From: Zanthoxylum bungeanum | Lineage: Eukaryota > Streptophyta > Magnoliopsida > Sapindales > Rutaceae | Length of the DNA stretch: 64,000 nt | NCBI GenBank assembly: GCA_019454045.1 | Contig: SKCR01010146.1 | Coordinates: 1-64,000, forward strand | Reading direction: 5' to 3' | In this document: piece by piece, positions 12,028 to 22,697 of the stretch | Position numbering within the stretch: the stretch's first letter is position 1 | Layout: the number at the start of each line of letters is the position of its first letter | The notes under the pieces: generated by a model | Seen by the model: only the letters and a program-made list of their open reading frames with translations | The model's database searches: none | Told to the model about the DNA's origin: nothing | Position numbers and translations under genes: made by a program

Positions 12028-12819
12028 TCAATTTCTCCAGGTACAGTAGTTCTTCTTCCCATTCACTTTTCCCTTTTGCAACCCCCGTCTCATCACTTCT
12101 GAGAAATTTTCCCAAAGATCCTCCATTTGCTTTATTTCACTTTTACCACTGTTGCCTCGTATCCCCGTGCAAGGAGTTTGGTAGTTGTGGGTTGGGAAGA
12201 CAAGATTGTCGGGTAGGCCGGAGTCAATAATGTGGGTAGGTGGAGGTTCTCTGTGTATGTTGGCTTGTTCTTTTTCCGGGTTGGGTATTTTATGGGCATC
12301 AATGAGGTTTTGGATTTCATGCCTAAGGCGGATGCAGTTATTAGTTTCATGGCCCTTTTCTTGGTGGAAGTAACAATACTGATTTTGGTTGAGGTACGGT
12401 GGCACAGGGTTAGGAAGTGGTCTAGGTTTTAAGGGTTTTAGAAGTCCTTGCATCTTCAGTTTCTTAACCACCTTTGACAAAGGTCTACTAAGATTGGAGA
12501 ATCGTCTGTTTCTGATAGAGGCGATATCGGATTGAGGGAGTTTGGTCTCCGAAGGTTCCCCGATGGTCTTTCCATTCTGATTGTTCATCTCTCTGCTATC
12601 GGCTATACAGAGTGCGGTCAAACTGGTCACAACATTAGTCAGAGCTTGCAATATCTCAACAATTCCTGTTATTTTGGTCTCTAATTGATCCAGGCGGGAT
12701 CCCTCATTGGCTGACTCATTCATATTTACTGATGGTCTTCTGAAAAGTCTTCCCCCAACCCAACGGGTATCTATGATGGCTTTTAACACAAAGGGGGTTA
12801 GCATGATGCATGTATGCAT
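12028..12819 (-). CDS. gag: Gag-like protein of the Ogre/Tat element (263 aa)
   Basis: This is the longest ORF in the window. Residues 30-80 have a heptad-like LDQLETKITGIVEILQAL segment that could be a coiled coil. A basic, proline-rich middle (about 100-145) follows. A zinc-knuckle-like block at about 148-175 has C-x2-H then GH-x4-C (CYFHQEKGH, then NNCIRLRHEIQNLIDA). That block, with Phe-His instead of Cys at the second ligand and a following (R/K)HEIQ.LID helix, is typical of Ogre/Tat gag. The protein would package element RNA in cytoplasmic particles. Full gag in this lineage is longer, so this is probably the C-terminal part or a shortened form. No linked pol is seen. The start is the first ATG of the open frame and is uncertain. 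Confidence 0.75.
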   Translation of the reverse strand: MHTCIMLTPFVLKAIIDTRWVGGRLFRRPSVNMNESANEGSRLDQLETKITGIVEILQALTNVVTSLTALCIADSREMNNQNGKTIGEPSETKLPQSDIASIRNRRFSNLSRPLSKVVKKLKMQGLLKPLKPRPLPNPVPPYLNQNQYCYFHQEKGHETNNCIRLRHEIQNLIDAHKIPNPEKEQANIHREPPPTHIIDSGLPDNLVFPTHNYQTPCTGIRGNSGKSEIKQMEDLWENFSEVMRRGLQKGKVNGKKNYCTWRN

Positions 12820-12869
12820 GAGTGCATGTCATGTATGCGATGTATGGAATAAATAAGCTTATAAAATAA

Positions 12870-13370
12870 TTTACACTAATTGGCCCATTATCATCTTAAA
12901 GTGTTCAATCATATTATTGCGCGGTGCAAACTTGTCCCAGTTGAAATGGCCCAACAGGTTTACACTTCGAGATAACATAACCAAATAACTTCATATGATA
13001 AAGGGCCAATACATAAAATGGCCCATCGGCATTTTAGAAGCCTTTGGCCCAACTGTCAAAGGACACGAACTCGTCCCAGTTTAAATGGCCCAACAAGTTC
13101 ACATCTCTTGAAAAAAGGTCCAACTGGATCCAAATAACGATGGTCCAAAACACAAACATAACAAGATAATTCAAGCATAAAACAATAATTTCTACATAAT
13201 GGCCCATCAACATTTCAGAAGCTTTGGGCCTAATGGTCATAAGGTACGAACTCGCTCCAGTTTAAATGGCCTAACAAGTTCGCATTTCAGACAATAGTCC
13301 AACTGCATCCAAATGAGGATGGTCCACAAGCACATACTCAAGGAAATAATTGTTACTTTAACCATACAAC
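12870..13370. repeat. Tandem repeat of about 181 bp in the leader
   Basis: Blocks beginning AATGGCCCATC at about 13017 and 13198 are separated by 181 bp, and a more degenerate copy begins near 12890. Each contains CGAACTCG(T/C)(C/T)CCAGTTTAAATGGCC. The array lies between the primer site and gag of the minus-strand element, that is, in its transcribed leader. Confidence 0.75.
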
Positions 13371-13862
13371 CCCGGTCTATGGGTGGGTTCGCAAGAGTAT
13401 AGACAAAGGCTCTCATCGGCGAAGGATGACCCACAACTAGGTCTCCCCAATCAAGGGTTCGAGCAACCAAGTGAGCGCATTCTTTTTTATACACTAAGGT
13501 ACGTGCCAATGAGCTATGGTGTGTGACTGACTGTGAAATAGATTTCCCATTGTAGATTCCCCAGAGGGAAGGTGGAGGGAGGCTCACTTAAATACCCAAG
13601 CCTCTTAGGCTCTTATCGCTTGGTGTCAGGAATAAACAACGAGTCCTCCAAATTAGTCCATCACAATAGGCTACGAGTAGATGGCTATATAGGTGCCTTC
13701 ACAACTTTTTCTTCTAGAAAGGTAGTGAATGAAGGAAGACACCAAACCATTACCTAGCCTCAAAATGCCTTTGATTAAACCCCCATTTTATCCACTATAG
13801 ACACGGTCAATTAAAACATAAATCCAAACATTACAAGACAATATTTCGAGGTCGATTCTCTA

Positions 13863-13880
13863 TCCCCAGTGGAGTCGCCA
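13863..13880 (-). promoter_or_regulatory. tRNA-Arg-type primer binding site
   Basis: The minus strand reads TGGCGACTCCACTGGGGA, three bases after the 5' LTR end. It matches the 3' end of plant tRNA-Arg as used by Ogre-type elements (recalled, not searched). It fixes the orientation of the element. Confidence 0.8.
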
Positions 13881-13883
13881 GAC

Positions 13884-16800
13884 TGTGGGACACAGAAACT
13901 GGGCGACGCATGCTGTCCTAGGCTCGCGGCCTAGTCGGGAGTACAGAGTAGCCACGGGGGACTAAACCGGAGAATAATGGAGTCGCCACCCGGTGTGAAC
14001 CGGGAAAATGAGATTTAAGGCCTCACTCACCCCTCGGAAGGGAAGACCTCAAACCGTTGGGTTCGGAATGGTCCCTTACTTATGTCACTTGTAATGAAAG
14101 GATTTATTGTGATAATTAAATTAAGTAACACTTATTTCCAAGAGTATCATGCTTCTAAATCCATATGCGCAAAAATAAAATTTACACCTAAATTTGCATA
14201 TATTTCACATCTAAGATTGCATGCTTGAAAGTACATCAAAGTGGCAACAAACATACGACTTCATTGGCATATTGTATTCACGAGCACGAACACACACTAA
14301 CCACACAAGCACACATGTGAGCACTTTTCCAAGTGGTACGTGGAATTGTATCCCAAGTACAGACCGCACTACCGTCCATTCGGAATCGGCTACGGAATTT
14401 ATGTCTGGGTTTCCATCCGATATACCACAAGAAATAATACTCAAATGCTATCATGACATAGATATATGAATTGTAATACGTTAAGCCAAGACGAAGGTAA
14501 ATGATACAACCAATGGGATAAACATGATATGGCTTGTCGCAAAAGAAGATAACTAATATGGATACAAACACACATGTGATGAAAATGACTCAATTCAATG
14601 TACTCGCATTCATGTAGCGTTCGTAAACGTATTCGAACGGTAAACAGAAGGTTCGCGTTCGTATAGCGTTTGATAACGCGTTCGAACAGTAAACAGGAGG
14701 CTCGCATTCGTATAGCGTTTGATAACGCGTACGAACGGGACCAGACAGAAAACATACGTTCGTGCGGCGTTTCAGAACACGTTCGAATGGGGTTACAGCA
14801 GTGACCTCCAAAATGCAGTAAACAATATGACACATACATGAACGGATGAATTGATGACACCTAATAAATAATAACGGGCTAAAAGCGCGGCAAAGCATCG
14901 TGGTAAAGGACTTTAATCTCTCAAAATAGAGGACCTTTAATCGCACTTACTAAGCCCATGCGTAATCAACATAATGCATATATATAAAGTAAAGACAATG
15001 ATATCGGACTTCGTATACCGATTGAACACATTTTACGTTCAACCGAATATACGTTAATCGGCGCGGCAAAGCATTGTGGTAAAGGATTTTAACCCCTCCA
15101 AGTAGGGGACCTTTAATCCGACTTACTAAGCACATGCGCTCGATCGCATCATGCATACAAGGAATAAAGACAATAATATCAAACTTAGTATCCCCGATTG
15201 AACATATCTTGCATTCAACCGAACACACATCAACCGGCGCGGCAAAGCATCGTGGTAAAGGATTTTAACCCCTCCAAATAGGGGACCTTTAATCCAACTT
15301 ACTAAGCCTATGCGCTCGATCGCATCATACATACAAAAATAAAGTCAATCACATCAAACTTAGTATGCCCGATTGAACATATCTTATATCCAACCGAACA
15401 CACATCAACAGGCGTGGCAAAGCATCGTGGTAAAGGATTTTAACCCCTCCAAATAGGGGACCTTTAATCCGACTTACTAAGCCCATGCGCTCGATTGTAT
15501 CATACATACAAAAATAAAGACAATCACATCAAACTTAGTATGCCCGATTAAACATATCTTATATCGAACCGAACACACATCAACCGGCGCGGCAAAGCAT
15601 CGTGGTAAAGGATTTTAACCCCTTCAAATAGGGGACCTTTAATCCGACTTACTAAGCCCATGCGCTCGATTGCATCATACATACAAAAATAAAGACAATC
15701 ACATCAAACTTAGTATGCCCGATTGAACATATCTTATATCCAACCGAACACACATCAACCGGCGCGGCAAAGCATCGTGGTAAAGGATTTTAACCCCTCT
15801 AAATAGGGGACCTTTAATCCGACTTACTAAACCCATGCGCTCGATTGCATCATGCATACAAATAACATGCGGAATTCAAATGACGAAAAAAAATAAATCA
15901 AAGCAATAAAACAAAAGAAAGTGTCGTTTACTCAAGCGGTACGTGGAATTGTATCCTGAGTACAGATCATACTACCATCCATTTGGAATCGGCTATGAAA
16001 TTTATGTCGGGGTTTCCATCCGATATACCGCGAGAGTTGACACATCTTTCATTTTATTCCATAGCCACAACATACAATATCTCGTAATCCATGCATATTT
16101 ATCTACTCAAGGGCCACAACATGCATTTCAACATAAAAATTATGCAAGCAATACTCAATAAATAATACAAATAAAACAGAAAACGAATGTGGAAAATACC
16201 CTCAGGTGTAACCTTTTATGTCGACTTTCGAACTCGCGTTTCACGGCCGTCGGAAGGGCTATCACACCGCAACTTTTCTGGTTCACTGGTTTGCATTTTA
16301 CCTCGCTGTTTCGCTGCTCAAGCTACTGTTTTGACTCCGTTTTGCTGCTGTTTCCTCGCGGTTTTCTGGTCACTATTTTTGGTTGTTTAAGGGACTATTT
16401 TGGGTGTTTCGGGGACTGTTTTGGGCTGTTTCTGGACTGTTTTACTGGGCATTTTATGGGGTTGATTTAGTGCAATTTTCTGGACAGTTTCTGGACAATT
16501 TCAGGGGCTATTTTTGTGGCAAAACTGGGCAGTACATTTTAGGGGTTTTCTCGTGCAGGGAGGGAGGCAGTTTTGCGGCAAAGGGTGCATTTTAGGGAGG
16601 AATTGCGCGTGCACTTTGTAGGGGGGTTAATGGGCTGTTGACTTGTGGGGACGTGCGTGATGGCTATTGATTTGTAAAAGGGTAATTTGCGTGAGGGCTA
16701 TGTGGCGTTAAGGTTGAGTGCATGGCTATATGGCGCTTATGCGCTGAAGTGAATGAGGGCTTGTGGCGTGATGAGAGTGAGTGTGTGGCTTTGAGTCTTT

Positions 16801-17908
16801 GAGGGCTAGGTGAACAAAGGGCTGATGGCTTACGTTGTTGTGAGGAGTGTAGTGAGGGACGTGTAAGGTGGCTTGTGTGAATTGCTAGGGCTAATGGCGG
16901 GCTGTTACGTGCATAGGGCAAGAGGCTTTAGGGTTATTTTCTTGTGTGGCTGCTGAGTGTTCGATTTTTTTTTGAGAATGACGCGAGAGGGAGAGGTTAG
17001 ATGAAGGCAGGTCAGTGAGCTTGTCTAAGGGGGCATGAATGCGTGATGAAGACAAGTGGGTCTTCTACGTGATGGGCGTGTGTGGGCGCGAAGGTTATGA
17101 GAGATAATGAGAGAGATTCGTCTTAAGGTTTATGTGTTTGCTCTTTATTGTATTTGGCCGTGAGTGTCCCCCTTTTATTTGCAAATTTGTGTTGTTTATA
17201 TAGAGAATGGTTAGGGCTTCTCCTTGTCTCACAAAGAAGGGATTTTGGCATTAAATGGAGGATTTGATTTGGTATCCAACAAGGAAAAGATTAGATTGAG
17301 GGGGGACAAAATTGGTTCAAATTAGGAAGTCAATATCTTTAAATTGGTGTTGATTAGGAAGTCAAATATTTTAGATTGGTAAATATATTATTTAGTTAGG
17401 AATGATTATATTTGATTAGTTTATATTAGGCATATACTTATTTTATGTTTGGTAAATATTTTATTTATTTATTTAATTTAATTAACATTTTATTTAGTTA
17501 ATGTTTTAATTTAATTAATAATTATTTAATTTGGGTGTGTATTAGGGGGCTATGGGCGTGTGGGCTTTGGTTAGGTGGGTGGGCTTGGCTAGGTGTTTTG
17601 ATGTATTTTAATTTGGAAGTGAATTATTTAATTTTGGTATTTAATTTTAATTTATTTAATTTAATTTCAATTGGTTTTAATTAAAATTTGTGACATGTGT
17701 TTTAAATGTTTTAATTATTTTTAATTTGTGACATGTGTTTTATCACGTAGGTCCAACAAGCGAACCTGAAGCTAATCCAGCGAATAAGAACAAACAAAAT
17801 GCCGATTCCCTTCCGACGATCGTTTCCCGCAACTTCCTCGACTAAAAAAGTAGTGCCTCCAACTGAGACTCATCATCGGGTTTCACATGCAAAAATGCAA
17901 TGCCTACA
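13884..17908 (-). repeat. 5' LTR of the Ogre-like element (4025 bp)
   Basis: This is the partner of 5428-9284, with the same terminal sequences. It holds six copies of the 176-bp unit, so it is about 168 bp longer. Its biological 5' end abuts the GACCT duplication at 17909, and its 3' end faces the primer site. ORFs at 14211-15332 and 15943-16921 are copies of those in the other LTR and are not called as genes. Confidence 0.88.
14880..15860. repeat. Tandem repeat of about 176 bp, six copies, in 5' LTR
   Basis: Units beginning with the CGGCAAAGCAT core occur near 14886, 15062, 15237, 15413, 15590 and 15766. The second-to-last types are almost identical to each other, so one of them is the likely extra copy relative to the 3' LTR. 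Confidence 0.9.
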
Positions 17909-18050
17909 GACCTTCTATCATTTATACATCTTGGTGATCTAATCACAAATGATAAGAGAGTAATCTCCTTTGTCACATTGTTAATTTGTACAACAACACC
18001 ATGATCTGTACAAATAGTGACGCTATGGGTCATAATTGTCCAACAAGAAG

Positions 18051-18645
18051 CTTGTATGGATTAGCAAGCTTCTATCGCAGATTTATTAGAGACTTTAGTA
18101 GTATTACAACATCACTGACTGAAGTAGTGAAGACAATTGTTGGCTTTAAATGGGGATAAGAGTAGGAGCGTGCTTTTCAAGATCATAAAATGAAGTTGTG
18201 TAGTGCACCTTACCCAACTTTGAGAAGACATATGAGATTTAGTGTGATGCATCCGAGATAGACATTGGAGCAGTTCTTATGAAAGAAAAACGGCCGATAG
18301 CATAATTTAGTGAGAAGCTGAACGAAGCAGTTTTGAGGTACGATAAGGAGTTGTATGCGCTGGTGAGAGCCTTTGAGACTTGACAGCATTATCTATGGCC
18401 TCAAGAGTTTGTGAGCCATACAGATCATGAGTCATTAAAGAATTTGAAGGGGAAGGTAAGCTGAACAAGCGACACGCAAAGTGGTTAGAGTTTGTTGAGA
18501 CATGTCCATATGTAATCCGCTACAAGCAAGGTAAGGAAAATATTATCACTGATGCACTATCACGAAGGTATGTTTCACTTACTTCAATGAATGTCAGAAT
18601 GTTGGGATTTGATTTGATTAAGGATCTATATGCATGTGATTCTTT
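18051..18645 (+). pseudogene. Gypsy RT end and RNase H remnant
   Basis: The interrupted gypsy pol resumes with a [16 protein letters not shown] block at 18054-18101, the conserved end of the RT thumb. RNase H-like sequence follows: an ASEIDIGAVLMKEKRPIA segment near 18250-18303, a LRYDKELYALVRA segment near 18333-18372, and a TDHESLKNLKG segment near 18421-18453. Stops and frameshifts interrupt it. RNase H would remove template RNA during reverse transcription. Confidence 0.75.
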
Positions 18646-18648
18646 GAT

Positions 18649-18945
18649 GTGATTTATGTTGCATGTACAAAGTCTTCATTTGGTTCGTTTTACTTACATG
18701 ATAGATTCTTATTTAAGATGATTCGATTGTGTATTCTTGCTTGTAGTATGCATGAATTGCTTGTGAAAGAAGAGCGTGAAGGTGATTTGATGGGACATTT
18801 TGGTAATAGTAAGACATTAGTTGTTTTGTATGAGCACTTTTATTGGCCTAGAATGAAACGTGATGTTGAGCGTATCTGTGATAGGTGTATAACATGTAAA
18901 CAAGCTAAATCTAAATTGATGCCTAATGGGTTCTATACTTCTTAG
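18649..18945 (+). pseudogene. Gypsy integrase zinc-binding domain fragment (98 aa)
   Basis: The ORF contains the integrase N-terminal zinc domain at residues 35-85. It has a MGHFG histidine (about residue 50) and the CDRCITC cysteines (77 and 80, plus an extra one at 83). The first His of the HHCC set appears to be lost, with Glu in a KEEREGD stretch. The ORF ends at a stop in the linker to the catalytic core. Confidence 0.8.
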
Positions 18946-19610
18946 TCTATACTTAGTGAACATTGGGTTGATATATCTATGAATTTTGTATTATGTTTGC
19001 CTAGGACAAAGATGAGTAGGGATTCTATATTTTTTTGTGGTTGATAAGTTTAGCAAGATGATGCATTTTATAGCATGTCATAAAACTGATGATGCCACAA
19101 ACATAACTGGTTTATTTTTTAGAGAGATACCTATGAGTATTGTAACAGATAAAGATGTTAAGTTCCTTAGCCATTTCTAGAAGGTGTCGTGGGCTAAATT
19201 GGGTACTAAGTTGTTATATTCTACCACTTGTCACCCACAAATAGATTGACAAACAGAAATAGTTAATAGAACTTTATCCCAATTGTTGCGCACTATAGTT
19301 AGTAAAAACTTGAAATCGTAGGAAGAATGTTTGCCATTTATAGAATTTGCATATAATAGGTGAATTCATTCTACTACTTCTTACTCGCCTTTTGATATTG
19401 TATATGGTTTTAATCATATGACTCCTTTGGATTTGTTGTCTTTGCCTGTTAATGAGCAAGGGAGTTTGGATGGTAAAAAGAAGGCGGATTTGGTGAAATT
19501 AATACATGAAAAAGCTAAAGCACACATTGAGCGGAAGAATAAATAATATGTTTCTCATACTTACAAAGGGAGAGAGCATATTGTATTTGAACCCAGGGAT
19601 TGGGTATGAC
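18946..19610 (+). pseudogene. Gypsy integrase catalytic core remnant
   Basis: In broken frames I read WVDISMNFVLCLPR (about 18965-19006), whose Asp matches the first D of the DDE triad. [16 protein letters not shown] block (about 19135-19179) carries the second Asp. A TTCHPQID segment (about 19228-19251) is followed by the position of the catalytic Glu (TEIVNRT, about 19256-19272). Stop codons and indels make it inactive. Confidence 0.7.
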
Positions 19611-19615
19611 TACAT

Positions 19616-20113
19616 TTGCACAAGGAGATGTTCCTAACACAGCGGAGATCTAAGCTGCAATCGAGAGGTGATGGTCCATTTCAAGTCTTGGAGTGGATCA
19701 ATGACAATGTTTACAAGCTGGATCTTCCTCGTAAGTATAGTACTGCAAGGTTTAATGTTTTTGATTTGTCTTACTTTGATGCAGTTGCAGATTCGAGGTC
19801 GAATCATTTTCAAGAGGGAGGGAATGACATGATCCAAGCCACACATGGAGCATCAAAGGATATGGCCAAAAACATAATGGAGCCATTGCAAGTACCAGAA
19901 TGGCCAATCACAAGACAGAAGGCCAAAAAGATCAGAGAAGTAATTGCAGGATTAGCTCAGAATTATATAGCCGAATGCGACGGACATCTCGGAGGCACAT
20001 TGGCATCACATGAGGGCTTCAATGGAGGGGTTCCAAAGCTATTCCACTTGACCCAAGTCATACCAGATTGGCGCACCAGCAATTCTGAAGTCAAATATCG
20101 TTTTGACGAATGA
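19616..20113 (+). pseudogene. Gypsy integrase C-terminal region (165 aa)
   Basis: The first 50 residues, starting KEMFLTQRRSKLQSRGDGPF and continuing with a YKLDLP block, are the GPF/Y-type integrase C-terminal module that binds DNA. A DLSYFD segment follows at about residue 50, then a polar tail with a PITRQKAKKIREVIAGL block at about 98-114. The purine tract coding for the tail start (19812-19824) followed by TGACATG suggests that the frame runs past the polypurine tract into the 3' LTR. It is a broken piece of a longer polyprotein. Confidence 0.7.
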
Positions 20114-21376
20114 AGCCGAATCAAGCCTAACACCAAGTATTCGAGTTACACAAGACTTAATGGGCTTGAGACACATCATTTGGGCATTGTTACATGAAGC
20201 CCATGAAATTTTGGGGTTTTTGTGCAAATGGGATAATTTGGTCATTTTGGGAAAAGTTGCCACATTTGTTGACTTTTTACTTTTAATCTTTGTAATGATG
20301 ATAACTATTTTTGTTGACTTTTGTAAGCTTTTACAAGTTTCTAACTTACACAAATATGTTACTTAGGATATTTATCTTAGTTAGGAAATAACTATTAAGG
20401 GCTTGTACTTCAAATAGCCATTGGATAAGTTTAGGACATTTTGGTCTTTTTACTTTGAATGGCAATTTAGTAACTTGCCTTGTACTATATATTGTAACTT
20501 TGTCTTCTTTAATGAAAAATATACAAATTTCGAAATTCTTCTTTAAGAATGACTATGGCCAAAATTCAAGTTTAAGGGAGAGATTCCTTTTTGTTTCAGC
20601 TTCGACTTATCTAAGGCGTGACAACTTTAGTGACGTCTCCGTGATAGCAGAACACAACAAGACATCATCTTAAGGGTTCTCAAAGACATTCTTTGTGGCC
20701 TCGGAAGGGTTTTATTCCTACAAAATCAAATTCGTGGTTCTTGAGGTTCTATCCGTTGCGTGGGGTTTGTTTGGCCTAATCATCCAAGTGAGTTCCTCGC
20801 CAAACCTCATTCCCCATCGGGACCAAAAACTTGTGTAAGAACATGACCATCTCTCTAGACAGCTCAGACCAAGAAGGAATGTATACAGAACCAGAAGCTG
20901 AAAAGAGAAGAAACATTTCAGACTCTATAATTAACCAAAAATGCATGAACTTTACATTCAAAACTATAAGATGGAAAAATATCTTGGTTTATCGACAGTT
21001 ACAAAGGAAAGATGACATGGTCGATGATGGTGGACTGCCATTTTTCAATTACCATTAACAAACCCTTGGAAGATAAATCTTTGTCTGAACTAGGCAACCT
21101 TATGAACATAATTGTTGACTTTCGAGACGCAAAAGTGTATATGTCCACCGGTGGACCCCGCCTTGGTCAAGGAGAAATGTAGAAAATTCATGAATTGTTA
21201 GACGTGATTAATTTGACCAAGGAGAAGAAAATGAAACCTACGACGCATCTAAGGCCATTGGGGATTAACTTCATCAGATGTAGGTTACAGAGCACACAGA
21301 TGTAATGGAGTAAGGGGTGAAGGAGGAAACGAAGGATTCAGATATGATACTTCCTTAGAACAATTCCACTAAGAGG
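20114..21376. other. Probable gypsy 3' LTR remainder and unassigned sequence
   Basis: At 20400-20800 the sequence has LTR-like traits: TACTATATATTG (20487), AATGAAAAATAT (20510) and a G/T-rich stretch to about 20800. From about 20830 to 21376 I find no homology to any neighbouring element. The 75-codon ORF at 20831-21058 is not convincing. Confidence 0.35.
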
Positions 21377-21381
21377 GACAA

Positions 21382-22692
21382 TGTTGCGAGATTGTCATAC
21401 CATAAGTATACGGTGTCAAGTTTTAGTAAAAGATAAGTATGAGTGTCGAACCCACATGGATTGTAATCAAACTCGCACTAAGTACTATAATTAATAAGCC
21501 TAACTTTATTTAGAAACCAATTTGAAATAAACTAAATTAAGACTAAAAACTAAATAAGTAAAAATCAAAACGTTAAATTTAGAAAAGACCAAGATGAGAG
21601 AGATTCTAGAGTCTGATTTCACCTAACTATCCCTTATGTATTTGCTATACCAATCAATTCTTATTTAGTTGCATTGTTTATAAGTCAAGAATCCTAAATT
21701 ATTCTAACTCCCTCTCTCGAGTGCCGAGTGAAAATATTATTAACTACTGACTTTGATATCCCTATAAAAATCTAGTAATCAATAACTCATTACTTTATGT
21801 GATTCTTTGTTAATGACTTCAAAGAGATTATAGATTCTCCCGATCTCTACAAATCTCCTAAGTTATATTCTCTAGATCCTATTCAAAATCCCCTCGCCCG
21901 AGCGATAGATTCCAAACATGCATCATCTTAATTTGTGGCCAACAAACTAGAAGCATGAAACACAAGAAAATATAAATAAACTAAATTAAAACTTTATAAC
22001 AATCAATTGGCAATTAAAACATAGGTTCAAGCATATGTTACATCATCCTCTAGAATAATAGAGTTAGCTCATGACCAAAGATAAAAAAAACAATGAAAAT
22101 AATGTCAAGAATATCTTAGACATCATTAGAGTTTAAAGAAAGAAACTAGAAGATAAAACCCGAATCGAATCCCTTCGTATTCGATCGTCACCGCCTTCGT
22201 CTCCTTTTCTCCCTTTTCAATCTTCCTCCTTAGATCTCTCTAAAATATGTGTTTAGAGTATTTGTTGTGTATTTTCTCCTGTTTTAGGATTTTGGACGAG
22301 CGTCTATATTTATAGGGAAGTCTTGGAGTCCTTGTGCATGTAGAATATTGAAACTGATGTTTCTGGGCTTCTATCGTAGCGTTGCGACGTCGGAATTAGC
22401 GTCGTGACGCCTGATTCTCGGGCAATATGTATGTGACATCCTGTGGGGGCGTCACACCGCCATAAGTGGCGTCGCAACGCCACCCCATTTTCCAGGATGA
22501 TGATTTTTATGCGTATTCAACTTTCCCGTCCGTAATGTCCCAAAATACGTACAATTGCTCCAAGATCCATGTTCCAATACTTCCTACCAATAAAACATAA
22601 AATAAACTGTAAGATACATTAAAATGACATGAAACCTAAAAAAATAGTAAGCTAAGAATGCATGAATAAATGGGTATAAATCATACTTATCA
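21382..22692 (-). mobile_element. Solo LTR of a Ty3/gypsy-type element (1311 bp)
   Basis: The ends are TGTTGCGAG and ATACTTATCA, flanked by a perfect 5-bp duplication GACAA (21377-21381, 22693-22697). A GTGTCGAACCCACATGGATTG block at 21441 matches in style the GATCCCACGAGGAC block of the LTR at 40650. The minus-strand start TGATAAGTATG parallels TGATGAGCGGAAAATAT of that element, which suggests the same superfamily and minus orientation. Repeated GCGTCG(T/C)(G/A)ACGCC motifs lie at 22380-22485. No internal sequence adjoins it. Confidence 0.78.
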
Positions 22693-22697
22693 GACAA

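Larger units (their letters stand above)
5428..17908 (-). mobile_element. Ogre/Tat-type Ty3/gypsy retrotransposon, gag-only, complete ends
   Basis: The element has two LTRs, a biological 3' LTR at 5428-9284 and a 5' LTR at 13884-17908, both running TGTGGGACACAG to TGCCTACA on the plus strand. A perfect target duplication GACCT flanks it (5423-5427, 17909-17913). Minus orientation is fixed by a tRNA-Arg-type primer site (13863-13880) next to the 5' LTR, a purine tract (9285-9298) next to the 3' LTR, and a minus-strand gag ORF. tRNA-Arg priming, very large LTRs, this gag zinc-finger style and minisatellites before the 3' LTR are known traits of the Ogre/Tat lineage. The 4.6-kb interior has no recognisable protease, RT or integrase, so the copy is non-autonomous. 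It inserted into a copia solo LTR. Confidence 0.85.
3506..18045 (-). mobile_element. Solo copia LTR (about 2.06 kb) split by an Ogre-like element
   Basis: The ends are TGTTGTG at 3506 and CCAACA at 18045, flanked by a perfect 5-bp target duplication AGAAG (3501-3505, 18046-18050). Removing the nested 5428-17908 insertion leaves about 2.06 kb. This matches the LTRs of the copia family at 24077-34020 (reverse orientation) and 41833-51817 (same orientation). The right-hand piece, 17914-18045, is nearly the reverse complement of the start of the 24077 LTR. No copia internal sequence, primer site or polypurine tract lies between the two ends, so this is a solo LTR left by LTR-LTR recombination. 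It interrupts the gypsy RT at 3500. Confidence 0.88.
1716..20830 (+). mobile_element. Base-layer Ty3/gypsy retrotransposon, broken and interrupted
   Basis: Conceptual translation in shifting frames gives the order gag zinc knuckle, protease, reverse transcriptase (1.75-3.5 kb), then RNase H, integrase and the integrase C-terminal region (18.05-20.1 kb). RT before integrase is the Ty3/gypsy order. The two halves meet at the AGAAG duplication (3501-3505 and 18046-18050) that brackets an inserted copia solo LTR. The left part, including the 5' LTR and most of gag, is missing or displaced by the Ogre-like LTR ending at 1715. Stop codons and frameshifts are frequent, so the element is dead. Its right limit is uncertain: a purine tract at about 19812-19824 precedes TGACATG, which may start the 3' LTR, and LTR-like TATA and AATGAAA signals lie near 20480-20520. 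The end at about 20830 is only a guess. Confidence 0.7.
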
